64,000 nt of DNA from Sulfurospirillum arsenophilum NBRC 109478 (GTDB taxonomy: Bacteria > Campylobacterota > Campylobacteria > Campylobacterales > Sulfurospirillaceae): positions 496,001-560,000 of the forward strand of contig NZ_BBQF01000001.1 of NCBI RefSeq assembly GCF_000813345.1, written 5' to 3'. Shown here piece after piece: positions 35,850 to 46,137 of the stretch (its first letter is position 1; every line of letters begins with the position of its first letter). The notes beneath the pieces are model-generated. The model was not told where the DNA came from and made no database searches. It saw only the letters and a program-made list of their open reading frames with translations. A program made the position numbers and the translations under genes.

Positions 35850-36293
35850 ATGCAAGAAAATTATCTCATTATTACGATTGTTGCGGTTATTGCCATTGTT
35901 TTAATCTCACTTTTTATTGTTGTCGCCAATCTGCAAAAAACCGTTGTTGTCGAAGTCGCTCATACGCATGCACAAGAAGAAAAAGCACGTAAAATCGCTA
36001 TTGAGGCTTTAATTGATATCGTGGCGCAACGTACTTCTTCACGCAATGATCTTACCAATGCTATCTTAAAAGCTGCTCAAGAGTGCCCTTTCCCTGTGAA
36101 AGAGAAGGGGGTTGCTCCAAAGATATCCAAGGTTTATCTTAATTTTGTTTTATTGGTTGCAAGTCATCGTAATGCGGATGCTAAACTCATTGCATTTATG
36201 GATGAAGAGCTTAAAAAAGCGAACCCAGAGTATAAGCGTGAAATTGATATGTATGAAAATGAAGGAATGAATCAACGAGGAAATAGAGTTTAA
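35850..36293 (+). CDS. Membrane-anchored protein of unknown function, 147 aa
   Basis: One strong membrane helix spans residues about 5-28; the rest is cytoplasmic or periplasmic, helical and charged. A His/Glu-rich HTHAQEEKARK stretch follows the helix. No family is recognised. It has a clear -10 box and GAGGGG upstream, and stands alone before the tRNA cluster. A role cannot be assigned. Confidence 0.75.
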   Translation: MQENYLIITIVAVIAIVLISLFIVVANLQKTVVVEVAHTHAQEEKARKIAIEALIDIVAQRTSSRNDLTNAILKAAQECPFPVKEKGVAPKISKVYLNFVLLVASHRNADAKLIAFMDEELKKANPEYKREIDMYENEGMNQRGNRV

Positions 36294-36311
36294 AAAACTG
36301 GGAAGAAGAAA

Positions 36312-36386
36312 TGGCGACCCCAGGGGGACTTGAACCCCCGTTCCCGCCTTGAGAGGGCGGTGTCCTAACCACTAGACGATGGGGTC
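36312..36386 (-). tRNA. tRNA-Glu (anticodon CTC)
   Basis: Acceptor GACCCCA pairs with TGGGGTC and is followed by GCCA. The anticodon loop CTCTCAA sits on a CCGCC/GGCGG stem, giving CTC for codon GAG. The acceptor matches the Glu(TTC) gene of the same cluster, but the D-arm and T-arm differ. Last gene of the cluster. Confidence 0.9.
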
Positions 36387-36411
36387 GCACAAGTGTGTTT
36401 GTTTAGGACAA

Positions 36412-36487
36412 TGGTGACCCGTGATGGATTCGAACCATCGACCACCTCCTTAAAAGGGAGATGCTCTACCGACTGAGCTAACGAGTC
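36412..36487 (-). tRNA. tRNA-Lys (anticodon TTT), copy 2
   Basis: Acceptor GACTCGT with ACGGGTC, ACCA end encoded, anticodon loop with TTT. Identical to the copy at 36816-36891. Confidence 0.95.
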
Positions 36488-36540
36488 ATGCTCAGACAGT
36501 TTCATAACAAATAAGAAAATGCTGAGGGAAAACAAAATCG

Positions 36541-36617
36541 TGGCGCGGCGGACGGGGCTCGAACCCGCGACCCCCGGCGTGACAGGCCGATATTCTAACC
36601 AACTGAACTACCGCCGC
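36541..36617 (-). tRNA. tRNA-Asp (anticodon GTC)
   Basis: Acceptor GCGGCGG with CCGCCGC, GCCA end encoded, anticodon loop CTGTCAC giving GTC. Confidence 0.95.
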
Positions 36618-36622
36618 GCATA

Positions 36623-36698
36623 TGGTGGTCGTTAGAGGACTCGAACCTCTGACATCCACCTTGTAAGGGTGGCGCTCTACCAACTGAGCTAAACGACC
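36623..36698 (-). tRNA. tRNA-Val (anticodon TAC)
   Basis: Acceptor GGTCGTT with AACGACC, ACCA end encoded, anticodon loop CTTACAA giving TAC. Confidence 0.95.
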
Positions 36699-36725
36699 AT
36701 TAGGGACACTAAAGAAGAATTTGTT

Positions 36726-36801
36726 TGGCGACCCCAAGGGGATTTGAACCCCTGTAACCGCCGTGAAAGGGCGGGATCCTGGACCACTAGACGATGGGGT
36801 C
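36726..36801 (-). tRNA. tRNA-Glu (anticodon TTC)
   Basis: Acceptor GACCCCA with TGGGGTC, GCCA end encoded, anticodon loop CTTTCAC giving TTC. Confidence 0.95.
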
Positions 36802-36815
36802 GCACAAAAAATGAA

Positions 36816-36891
36816 TGGTGACCCGTGATGGATTCGAACCATCGACCACCTCCTTAAAAGGGAGATGCTCTACCGACTGAGCTAACGAGTC
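36816..36891 (-). tRNA. tRNA-Lys (anticodon TTT), copy 1
   Basis: First gene of the six-tRNA transcript. Acceptor GACTCGT with ACGGGTC, ACCA end encoded, anticodon TTT. The order is Lys-Glu-Val-Asp-Lys-Glu. Confidence 0.95.
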
Positions 36892-36921
36892 ATTCACCGT
36901 TCTTCTCGTAATGAGGCTGAA

Positions 36922-36950
36922 ATTATAGAGAAAAAAAAGTCATTTGTCAA
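36922..36950 (-). promoter_or_regulatory. Full-consensus promoter of the tRNA cluster
   Basis: TTGACA, exactly 17 bp, then TATAAT on the minus strand, 31 bp before tRNA-Lys. It overlaps the last bases of cinA. This is the strongest promoter sequence seen in the window. Confidence 0.85.
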
Positions 36951-38056
36951 GACATTTTTTCACTTTTTATAAAAATACTTTCGCCTACATGTAAAAGTAA
37001 CTTTAAGGCATGGTATGCACTTTGGGTTTGGATGTATTCTCGATCGCCCTCTAAAAGAAGTCTCTCAATCATAATATCACCCTCTTTATTGCGTGCTCCA
37101 ACATACACTGTGCCAACTGGTTTTTCAAGAGTGCCACCTGTTGGCCCTGCTACACCACTGGTTGCAATGGCATAATCAGAGAGGCTGGCATTAAGAACAC
37201 CTTCTAGCATTTCGCGTACACAGAGCTCACTGACGGCACCAAAACGCTCAATCGTATCAGGGTTAACGCCCAGCCATGATTCTTTAATGTCGTTAGAGTA
37301 AGAGACAATGCCACCTTTGAAGACAGCAGAGACACCTGAGCGTTTAGTCAGCATGGACGCGATTAGTCCTCCTGTACAACTCTCAGCAATACTCAGTGTT
37401 TTTTCTTCTCGTTGTAAACATTGGGAAATATGCTCAATAACATCTGGATGGTTGATAACTTTTGTCGGAAGGAGTGATTTGATAGCTTTAAAGAAACTCT
37501 CTAGGTTGCCATATTTATTGGAGATAGCTTCAACCATAATCCAACCGTCCACAATAGTCGTTGGCGTAATACGAATTTCATAGTTTTGCGCAAGCGGCTC
37601 AACGAGGATTTTTAAAGAGTCTTCATCAATGTTTATAATAGAAAAAAGTGCCGAGCTATTGCTGTTTTCGATCAAAACAGGTGGAAGTTTTTTATTTTCA
37701 CATGCTTTAATGACATTGATGTGTTTCCCCTCTCGCTCTAAAAGATAACTATTGTCTTCAAAGCGTACTGTTTTGGAAGGAATGAGCATGCCCGCTTTGA
37801 GTTCCAGCGATTCTTCTCCCAGCGTTGCAATGACTTTGTTGACCAGATTGAAGCTGTCGTTGGAAGTGACAATGACAATTTCATCGGCATGTGCAATAGA
37901 CTCTTCGAGAACAAAAAAGAGGTCTTTATCGTTTTTATCGATATAAACAGTCTGATCGGGAAGGTCAAGATGTTTCGTAATGGTGGCATGGATATAGTTC
38001 AAAAATGGCAGATTGTATCGTAGTGCTTTACCGACTACGATCAAAGAGCTTTTCAT
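36947..38056 (-). CDS. cinA: CinA-family nicotinamide-nucleotide amidase-like protein
   Basis: The 369-residue protein has a CinA C-terminal deamidase domain (about residues 205-355): SIAESCTGGLIASMLT with the catalytic Ser/Cys region, FKGGIVSYSNDIK, and ATSGVAGPTGG. This domain hydrolyses NMN amide to nicotinate mononucleotide for pyridine nucleotide salvage. The N-terminal part is molybdopterin-binding-like but weak: the expected GDE and nucleotide motifs are not evident, so it may be degenerate. The start is ATG 38056 behind AAGG. It lies just before the tRNA cluster on the same strand and overlaps that promoter. Confidence 0.88.
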   Translation of the reverse strand: MKSSLIVVGKALRYNLPFLNYIHATITKHLDLPDQTVYIDKNDKDLFFVLEESIAHADEIVIVTSNDSFNLVNKVIATLGEESLELKAGMLIPSKTVRFEDNSYLLEREGKHINVIKACENKKLPPVLIENSNSSALFSIINIDEDSLKILVEPLAQNYEIRITPTTIVDGWIMVEAISNKYGNLESFFKAIKSLLPTKVINHPDVIEHISQCLQREEKTLSIAESCTGGLIASMLTKRSGVSAVFKGGIVSYSNDIKESWLGVNPDTIERFGAVSELCVREMLEGVLNASLSDYAIATSGVAGPTGGTLEKPVGTVYVGARNKEGDIMIERLLLEGDREYIQTQSAYHALKLLLHVGESIFIKSEKMS

Positions 38057-38134
38057 AGGAATACCTTTTTAATTTTGATGACGTCAAAAAAGTAAAACTG
38101 TTTTGACTACGTTAGCCACTAGGGCACTAAAGCT

Positions 38135-38151
38135 TGCCAACAGCGTTGGCA
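38135..38151. repeat. Perfect short hairpin in the cinA-ileS gap
   Basis: TGCCAAC-AGC-GTTGGCA makes a 7-bp stem with a 3-nt loop, with no T tail on either strand. Apart from this and one palindrome copy, the 237-bp gap shows nothing. Confidence 0.6.
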
Positions 38152-38243
38152 GACTAAAACTTTGAATCATAACGTATCTCGCATTATACCGTAAGTGCTT
38201 CTTAAATCGTTTTTAGATAAACTTGCCTCATTTTAAGAGACGC

Positions 38244-38253
38244 TTACATGTAA
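38244..38253. repeat. Iterated palindrome core TTACATGTAA
   Basis: Perfect 10-bp core 41 bp before the ileS start. Confidence 0.85.
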
Positions 38254-38293
38254 AGAGTTTTCCAACTCCGTAGCTTCTAAGGAGAGATTATTA

Positions 38294-41056
38294 ATGGACT
38301 ATAAAGAGACCTTGCTTCTTCCACAGACTGATTTTCCAATGCGTGGCAACTTGCCCCAAAACGAACCTGCACGTTATGCAAAGTGGTTTTCCAAAGAGGA
38401 GAGCGCTTATGCAAGAATGATTAAAAATAGAGAAAATGCCACTCAAACGTTTATTCTTCACGATGGTCCTCCTTATGCCAATGGGCATATTCACATTGGA
38501 CATGCGCTCAATAAAGTGCTTAAAGATGTGATTATTAAAACACATTACTTTTTTGGTGAGAAAGTACGTTACGTTCCAGGTTGGGATTGTCATGGACTTC
38601 CAATCGAACAACAAGTTGAAAAAAATCTTGGTAAAGAGAAAAAAGACGCACTTGCTAAAAGTAAAATCAGAGAGTTGTGTCGTGAACATGCTCGCAAATT
38701 TATTGATATTCAACGCGAAGAGTTTAAATCTTTAGGAGTTATTGCTGATTGGGACAATCCGTATATGACGATGAAATTTAAATTTGAAGCGGATATCTAC
38801 CGTGCTTTATGCGGTGTCGCAGACAAAGGACTTTTGGTTGAGCGAAGTAAACCTGTTTATTGGTCATGGGCAGCTCGTAGTGCGCTTGCAGAAGCAGAAG
38901 TAGAGTATGAAGACAAAGAAGACTACTCAATTTTTGTCGCATTTGCACTGAGCCCTGAAGCAAAAGCGAAACTTGAAATTAGCGGCGATGCTTCAGTGAT
39001 TATCTGGACAACAACGCCATGGACATTGCCTGCGAACGTGGGTATTTCTTTTAGTCCTGATGAAAACTATGTGCTTACCAGTGACGGTTACATCGTGGCT
39101 GAGCCTTTACATGTAAAACTTTTAGAGCAAGGTGTTATTGCCGGTGAGATCGTGAAAACGTTTAAAGCAAGCGTGCTTGAAAACAGTTTTGCACTCAACC
39201 CACTCAATGGGCGAAAATCGCAATTAATTCTAGGCGATCACGTTACGATGGATGGCGGTAGTGGCTGTGTTCATACCGCTCCGGGACATGGTGATGATGA
39301 CTACAAAGTAGGGCTTCGTTATGGTCTTGAAGTCGTAATGCCGGTCGATGAGCGAGGCTGTTACGATGAGACGGTGGTTCGTTTAGGACTCCTTCCAGAT
39401 GCGCAGAGTTTTGTAGGCGAGCATATTTTTAAATGCAACGAGCGTATCTTGGAGCTTTTGGGAACAAGACTTTTGAAATGTTCAAAGTTTACGCACTCCT
39501 ATCCATTTTGTTGGAGAACCCATCAGCCTGTCATTTACCGCGCAACCAAACAGTGGTTTGTCGCGATGGATGAAGCGGTTGGCGGACGTGAGAGCCTTCG
39601 TAAAATGGCAATGGATGAACTTGGGAAAGTGCGTTTCTATCCAAAATCAGGTATTAACCGTTTAGGCTCGATGATTGAAAATAGACCTGATTGGTGTATT
39701 TCTCGTCAACGTGACTGGGGTGTTCCAATCGCATTTTTTAGAGACAAAACTACGGGTAAACCAATTTTTGATGCTAACGTCGTTACGCATATTGCCAACA
39801 TCTTTGAAGAAAAAGGTGCGGATGCGTGGTGGGATTTAGAGATTAAAGACCTTTTGGTTGCAAACAGTGGCTATAACCCTGAAAACCTTGAAAAAGTCAT
39901 GGATATTTTGGATGTTTGGTTTGACAGTGGTAGCACATGGAAAGCAGTTCTTGAGTCTCCTGACTATGACGCGGGACATTATCCTGCGACAATGTATCTT
40001 GAAGGAAGTGACCAACATCGTGGTTGGTTTCAAAGTTCACTTTTGGTCAGTACTGCAAACAATGGCATCGCTCCATATCAAAAAATCTTAACGCATGGTT
40101 TTACAGTGGATGAAAAGGGCGAGAAGATGAGCAAATCTAAGGGCAATGTTGTTGCTCCTACAGATATCGCAAAAAGTCATGGTGTCGAAATTCTTCGCCT
40201 TTGGGTAGGAACGAGTGAATACACGACAGACCTTAAAATCAGCGATAATATCTTAAAACAGATCAGCGAGCAGTACCGTAAAATTCGCAATACCTTTCGG
40301 TTTTTGTTGGCTAACGTGAATGACCTTGAAACGATTATGCCATTTTCGCAAATGGGCGTTTTGGATCAATGGATCTTAGCACACGCCAAAGCGGTTTTTG
40401 ATGAAGCAGAAGGGTACTTTAGAGAGTATGAATTCTCCAAAGGGTTTGCACTTCTAAACCACTTTATCGCAGTGGAACTCAGTGGAATTTATCTTGATAT
40501 CTCTAAAGATAGACTCTACTGTAATGCTAAAAATGACTCACTTCGTCTCTCAGCGCAAAGTGCTATGGCGCTCATTGCTGAGAAATTGATGGTTCTTATG
40601 GCTCCAACATTGACCTATACGATCGATGAGATGATGGAGTACGCACCTTCTATTTTGAAACAAAATTGTGAGAGTGTGTTTGATCTTGTGTATCAGCCGT
40701 TACCTGCTATCGCGACTTCATTTGATGAAGCCTACATGGTGGAAGCGAGAGAGAAATTCTTTGAAATCGTTGATGCGCTTAAAAAAGAGAAAATTATCAA
40801 ATCAACCTTAGAATTAGTTCTTCAAACAAGTTCAACCAAAATTACAGCTCTTGAAAAAGTAGATGCGGAAGATTGGTTTACGGTGAGTAAAGTGATTGAG
40901 CATGATGAAGCGGGTGAAATGGGTGTGTTTGAAGTAGCAGGAGACTCGTTTAAAATCCTTAAAGCGACGAAATGTAAATGTCCACGTTGTTGGAAATACC
41001 GTGCAAAAAGCGAAGAAGAACTTTGCCACAGATGTAATGAGGCATTAAATGGTTGA
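38294..41056 (+). CDS. ileS: Isoleucyl-tRNA synthetase
   Basis: IleRS charges tRNA-Ile. The 920-residue protein has the class I HIGH motif in [16 protein letters not shown], the editing domain with [10 protein letters not shown], the [12 protein letters not shown] segment, KMSKS in [10 protein letters not shown], and a C-terminal zinc finger with Cys pairs CKCPRC and CHRC. This is the bacterial type 1 form. A full palindrome at 39106-39117 is read as LHVK. It heads a long same-strand run, overlapped at its 3' end by the 42-residue gene. Confidence 0.97.
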   Translation: MDYKETLLLPQTDFPMRGNLPQNEPARYAKWFSKEESAYARMIKNRENATQTFILHDGPPYANGHIHIGHALNKVLKDVIIKTHYFFGEKVRYVPGWDCHGLPIEQQVEKNLGKEKKDALAKSKIRELCREHARKFIDIQREEFKSLGVIADWDNPYMTMKFKFEADIYRALCGVADKGLLVERSKPVYWSWAARSALAEAEVEYEDKEDYSIFVAFALSPEAKAKLEISGDASVIIWTTTPWTLPANVGISFSPDENYVLTSDGYIVAEPLHVKLLEQGVIAGEIVKTFKASVLENSFALNPLNGRKSQLILGDHVTMDGGSGCVHTAPGHGDDDYKVGLRYGLEVVMPVDERGCYDETVVRLGLLPDAQSFVGEHIFKCNERILELLGTRLLKCSKFTHSYPFCWRTHQPVIYRATKQWFVAMDEAVGGRESLRKMAMDELGKVRFYPKSGINRLGSMIENRPDWCISRQRDWGVPIAFFRDKTTGKPIFDANVVTHIANIFEEKGADAWWDLEIKDLLVANSGYNPENLEKVMDILDVWFDSGSTWKAVLESPDYDAGHYPATMYLEGSDQHRGWFQSSLLVSTANNGIAPYQKILTHGFTVDEKGEKMSKSKGNVVAPTDIAKSHGVEILRLWVGTSEYTTDLKISDNILKQISEQYRKIRNTFRFLLANVNDLETIMPFSQMGVLDQWILAHAKAVFDEAEGYFREYEFSKGFALLNHFIAVELSGIYLDISKDRLYCNAKNDSLRLSAQSAMALIAEKLMVLMAPTLTYTIDEMMEYAPSILKQNCESVFDLVYQPLPAIATSFDEAYMVEAREKFFEIVDALKKEKIIKSTLELVLQTSSTKITALEKVDAEDWFTVSKVIEHDEAGEMGVFEVAGDSFKILKATKCKCPRCWKYRAKSEEELCHRCNEALNG

Positions 41057-41177
41057 TTTTAGCGCTCCTATTGAGCTTAGTTTTATTTTTGAAACGGTCG
41101 GTGCCATTTTTGGTGTTATCGGCATATGTGTCTATTTAGTAAATGTTAAAACGAAGAAATTAAAGGAGAGGCGTTGA
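41049..41177 (+). CDS. 42-residue small membrane protein between ileS and gatA
   Basis: A reading frame from ATG 41049 encodes 42 residues: an acidic start ([12 protein letters not shown]), one membrane helix (about residues 13-32) and a basic end (KTKKLKERR). It overlaps the ileS end by 8 bp, and its TGA overlaps the gatA TTG (TTGA). The helix with positive-inside tail and the tight overlaps argue that it is real and co-translated. No family is known to me. Confidence 0.65.
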   Translation: MVDFSAPIELSFIFETVGAIFGVIGICVYLVNVKTKKLKERR

Positions 41178-42532
41178 TAACCTTAAAAGAGGCATTGAAA
41201 CTTCCCAAAGAAGAAATAGAAGCATTTAGAAGTGATTTAAAGAAAAAAATTGAAGCGACAAAAAGTTTGGGTGCCTATGTTGAACAGCTTACATGTAAAC
41301 CTTTATGTGAGTATGGCGCAGGTATTCCGATTGCGATTAAAGATAATATTCAAGTAAACGGCTGGGAAGTTACCAGTGGATCAAACATTCTTCAAGGGTA
41401 TGTTGCACCTTACAATGCTACGGTAATTGATAATATGCTTCGTCATGGACTCTCTCCATTTGGTCGTACCAACATGGATGAATTTGCGATGGGAAGCTCA
41501 ACCGAATCATCCTTTTATGGTAAAACACTCAACCCACACAATCCAAAATGTGTCCCCGGTGGAAGTAGTGGTGGTAGTGCTGCTGCGGTTGCAGGTGGCA
41601 TTGCCATAGCAGCCCTTGGTAGTGATACGGGTGGAAGTATTCGCCAGCCAGCCGCCTTTTGCGGATGCGTGGGACTTAAGCCAACCTATGGAAAAGTAAG
41701 TCGTTACGGTTTGGGTGCGTATTCAAGTTCACTCGATCAAATTGGACCGATTACCCAAAATGTTGAAGATGCGGCAATTTTATATGACATCATTGCAGGG
41801 CATGAGCCAAAAGACTCCACCAGTGCAAACATGGCACACCAAAGTGTAGCAGATAAGCTCAATGCAGATCGTAAGATGACGATTGCCGTTATTGAAAACT
41901 ATCTAAACGAAGCCAGCCCAGAAGTGCGCGAGCGTATGATGGATGGAATTCGTGCATTGGAAAAAGCGGGGCATAAAATTATTTATCGTAATTTTATCAA
42001 CTCCAAATATGACATCGCGACTTATTATGTGATTGCCACCGCAGAAGCGAGTGCGAACTTGAGCCGTTATGATGGTGTTCGTTATGGTAATCGTGGAAGC
42101 AATGAAAACCTCAAAGAGATGTTTATTCAAAGCCGAAGCCTTGGTTTTGGTGAGGAAGTAAAACGAAGAATTCTTTTGGGGACATTCGTTCTAAGCAGTG
42201 GTTATTACGATGCGTATTACATCAAAGCGCAAAAAGCGCGTCATTTTATCAAAGCACAGTATGAAGCAATTTTTAAAGAGGCGGATCTGATCTTTATGCC
42301 AGTGACTCCAACGAGTGCGTTTGAGTTTGGTTCAAAAGCAGATCCATTAGAGATGTATTTGAGTGATATTTATACTATTTCACTCAACTTAGCAGGGCTT
42401 CCAGGTATCTCCGTTCCTCTTGGTATGGACAGCAAAGGGCTTCCTGTTGGAGGACAACTTATTGGTCAAGCGTATGGTGAGCAAGCACTTTTGGATGGAG
42501 CGCTTAGCTTAGAGAGAGAATTAGGGTTATAG
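41174..42532 (+). CDS. gatA: Aspartyl/glutamyl-tRNA amidotransferase subunit A
   Basis: GatA releases ammonia from glutamine so GatB can convert misacylated Glu-tRNA-Gln or Asp-tRNA-Asn. The 452-residue amidase-signature protein has the Ser-cisSer-Lys triad: Lys in IAIKDNIQV, and the two serines in GGSSGGSAAA and DTGGSIRQPAAF. The start is TTG 41174, with AAAGGAG at 41162-41168 inside the preceding small gene. Campylobacterota usually lack GlnRS or AsnRS. A palindrome core at 41289-41298 is read as LTCK. Confidence 0.96.
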   Translation: MITLKEALKLPKEEIEAFRSDLKKKIEATKSLGAYVEQLTCKPLCEYGAGIPIAIKDNIQVNGWEVTSGSNILQGYVAPYNATVIDNMLRHGLSPFGRTNMDEFAMGSSTESSFYGKTLNPHNPKCVPGGSSGGSAAAVAGGIAIAALGSDTGGSIRQPAAFCGCVGLKPTYGKVSRYGLGAYSSSLDQIGPITQNVEDAAILYDIIAGHEPKDSTSANMAHQSVADKLNADRKMTIAVIENYLNEASPEVRERMMDGIRALEKAGHKIIYRNFINSKYDIATYYVIATAEASANLSRYDGVRYGNRGSNENLKEMFIQSRSLGFGEEVKRRILLGTFVLSSGYYDAYYIKAQKARHFIKAQYEAIFKEADLIFMPVTPTSAFEFGSKADPLEMYLSDIYTISLNLAGLPGISVPLGMDSKGLPVGGQLIGQAYGEQALLDGALSLERELGL

Positions 42533-43990
<1,458 letters not shown>

Positions 43991-43998
43991 TGAGTAAC

Positions 43999-44020
43999 GG
44001 GGTCATTTGACCCCAATTTT
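43999..44020 (+). terminator. Rho-independent terminator after guaB
   Basis: GGGGTC-ATTT-GACCCC followed by AATTTT. It lies in the 44-bp gap before metX. Confidence 0.75.
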
Positions 44021-44034
44021 AAATAAGGTCAATT

Positions 44035-45144
44035 GTGAAAATACAAACCTTTGTAGAACATTTTGACGAACCGCTCTACTTAGAGAGTGGGCGTATCTTA
44101 GAAACCTATGATCTCAAATACGAGATGTATGGTGAAATGAACGAGAGCAAAAGCAATGTCATCATTGTGTTTCATGCGCTCACGGGAAGTCATCATGCTG
44201 CAGGTCGCTATGAAGGCGAGACAAAGGCTGGTTGGTGGGATCCGCTTATAGGGGACGGCAAAATCGTTGATACGACAAAATATTGTGTCATTTGTGTCAA
44301 TATTTTGGGAAGCTGTTTTGGATCAACGGGTCCTATGAGCATGAATGCTAAAACCAAAGAGCCACTACGTCTGAAATTCCCCGTTCTTACTATCAGTGAT
44401 ATGGTCAAGGCTCAAATGAATCTTTTTACGCGTCTTGGCATCAAAGAGGCGTATGCGATTCTTGGAGGCTCACTGGGGGGCATGCAAGGGCTTTGTATGT
44501 CGATTGAGTACCCAAATTTTGCTAAACGTGTGATACTCCTTGCAACCACGTATGCAACGGGTGCTTGGGCGATTGCGTGGAATAAAATTGCCATGGAGGG
44601 CATCGTCAAAGACCCTCGTTTTAAAAATGGTAATTACGAGTTGGAAGATTTTGAAGAAGAGGGACTGCTTAGTTTTGCGATTGGCAGAATGGCGGGACAT
44701 ATCAGCTTTTTAAGCCCGCACTCTATGAATAAAAAATTTGGGCGCAATTATGTTGAGACGGACGGTTTGTACGAACTTTTTGGACGTTTTCAAGTGGAAC
44801 GTTACATGGAGTATAACGGTTACAGTTTTGCCAAACGTTTTGACCCTTTAAGCTATCTTTACATCATTAAAGCGATGAATATTTTTGATGCAACACGTAA
44901 TTATGACTCACTCGAAGATTCGCTTAAACATATTAAAGCGAAGTTAACGCTCATCTCTTTTCAAGGTGATTGTCTCTTTATGCACGAAGAGATGGAGTTT
45001 ATCAAAACGACGATGGAAAATATGGGCAGAGGCGATAAGGTAGACTATGTCTGCATCGACAGTCATTATGGACACGATGCTTTTTTGGTAGAGTACGATA
45101 AGTTTGATTTTTACATAAAAAAAGCACTGGAAGCAAAGGTATAA
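44035..45144 (+). CDS. metX: Homoserine O-acetyltransferase
   Basis: MetX acetylates homoserine for direct sulfhydrylation to methionine. The 369-residue alpha/beta hydrolase has the oxyanion-type FHALTGSHHAAG, the nucleophile Ser in LGGSLGGMQ, and the C-terminal Asp/His region with HYGHDAF. It starts with GTG 44035. Homologues differ in acetyl or succinyl preference, and I cannot tell which from sequence. xseB begins 1 bp after its stop. Confidence 0.93.
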   Translation: MKIQTFVEHFDEPLYLESGRILETYDLKYEMYGEMNESKSNVIIVFHALTGSHHAAGRYEGETKAGWWDPLIGDGKIVDTTKYCVICVNILGSCFGSTGPMSMNAKTKEPLRLKFPVLTISDMVKAQMNLFTRLGIKEAYAILGGSLGGMQGLCMSIEYPNFAKRVILLATTYATGAWAIAWNKIAMEGIVKDPRFKNGNYELEDFEEEGLLSFAIGRMAGHISFLSPHSMNKKFGRNYVETDGLYELFGRFQVERYMEYNGYSFAKRFDPLSYLYIIKAMNIFDATRNYDSLEDSLKHIKAKLTLISFQGDCLFMHEEMEFIKTTMENMGRGDKVDYVCIDSHYGHDAFLVEYDKFDFYIKKALEAKV

Positions 45145-45145
45145 C

Positions 45146-45349
45146 ATGCACGAAGAGAAGCAAAGTTTTGAAGCAAAGCTTGAGAACGCCAAAGTTATTT
45201 TAGATACGCTCTCCAACCCTGAACTTTCCTTAGAAGAGGGAATGAAAAAGTACCAAGAGGGTATTGCGATTCTCAAAGAAGCAACTAAGATGCTTGAAGA
45301 GGCAAAATTGACCTATACCAAATTGCAAGAGAAGGAAGAATTGGCATGA
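45146..45349 (+). CDS. xseB: Exodeoxyribonuclease VII small subunit
   Basis: The 67-residue helical protein has the XseB pattern SFEAKLENAKVILDTL.NPELSLEEGMKKYQEG. It binds XseA in multiple copies to form ExoVII, which degrades single-stranded DNA. xseA is not in the window. It overlaps the nitrilase-like gene by 4 bp. Confidence 0.9.
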   Translation: MHEEKQSFEAKLENAKVILDTLSNPELSLEEGMKKYQEGIAILKEATKMLEEAKLTYTKLQEKEELA

Positions 45350-46137
45350 AAATAGCGGCATTGCAACTCAGCACGCTTCCGATGAGCGAAGCAAAACTTG
45401 ATTATTACTTTCGCATTTGCAAGCAAAAAGAGGTTGAAGTGGTGTTACTCAGCGAGTATGCACTCAACAGCTTTTTCAAAGAGTTGGAAGGCATGCCAAT
45501 CTCAATGATCAAAGAGCAATCGAACCATAAAATAGAAGTCCTTAAAAAACTGTGTGCTGATTATGATTTACATGTCATTGCTCCTATCGTCAATGTTAAG
45601 GGTGAATTTTGCTACAAATGCAATGCTCATTTCTCTCCAAAATCGGTGCACTTTTTCGATCAGCAATTTTTGATCAATTATAAACACTGGAACGAAGAGA
45701 AATTTTTTGCCAATGCCGTTGCGAAGTACACCCTTCCTATCTTTTTGCACGGAGGCATTCGTTTTGGAATCGTGAGTGGTTATGAGCTTCATTTTGATGC
45801 TGTGTGGGCGGAAGTGATGAAGAAAAATGTGGATGTTGTTTTAACCGCTACCTCTTCGACATTTGATTCGGCTAGGCGTTGGGAAGAACTTTTAAAAATG
45901 CGAGCTATGCTGAACAACGTTTATATTTTACGAGCAAACCGTGTTGGAAGTTACAAAGAAGAAGAGACATGGCAGTTTTACGGGCATAGCAGTTTGATTT
46001 CACCTTTTGGCGATGTAGAACTGACCTTAGGCGATAAAGAAGAAATGCTTGTTGCAACCATCGAAAAAGAGAGCCTTGCTGATGCACGAAAGCTTTGGGG
46101 CTGGAAGAAACAGGTGAGCAAAAGGGAAGCGTTATGA
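45346..46137 (+). CDS. Nitrilase-fold protein lacking the catalytic cysteine
   Basis: The 263-residue protein follows the carbon-nitrogen hydrolase fold. The catalytic Glu is present (LLSEYAL, Glu37) and the Lys is likely Lys113 (NYKHW). But the catalytic Cys, normally in an ICYE/ICYD motif, is replaced: the segment reads GIVSGYELHFD, so Gly145 stands at the Cys place (codon GGT, 45778-45780). It is probably not an ordinary amidase and may be a binding or regulatory pseudoenzyme. It is co-translated with xseB and the ThiF-like gene (4-bp overlaps at both ends). Confidence 0.8.
   Translation: MKIAALQLSTLPMSEAKLDYYFRICKQKEVEVVLLSEYALNSFFKELEGMPISMIKEQSNHKIEVLKKLCADYDLHVIAPIVNVKGEFCYKCNAHFSPKSVHFFDQQFLINYKHWNEEKFFANAVAKYTLPIFLHGGIRFGIVSGYELHFDAVWAEVMKKNVDVVLTATSSTFDSARRWEELLKMRAMLNNVYILRANRVGSYKEEETWQFYGHSSLISPFGDVELTLGDKEEMLVATIEKESLADARKLWGWKKQVSKREAL

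Noticed and set aside
36492-36842. Open frame of 116 codons on the minus strand in the tRNA cluster
   Set aside because: It runs through tRNA-Asp, tRNA-Val and tRNA-Glu genes and has no family likeness; it is a shadow of tRNA sequence.
38135-38151. Hairpin TGCCAAC-AGC-GTTGGCA as a terminator or attachment site
   Set aside because: There is no T run on either strand, no second copy and no integrase nearby.
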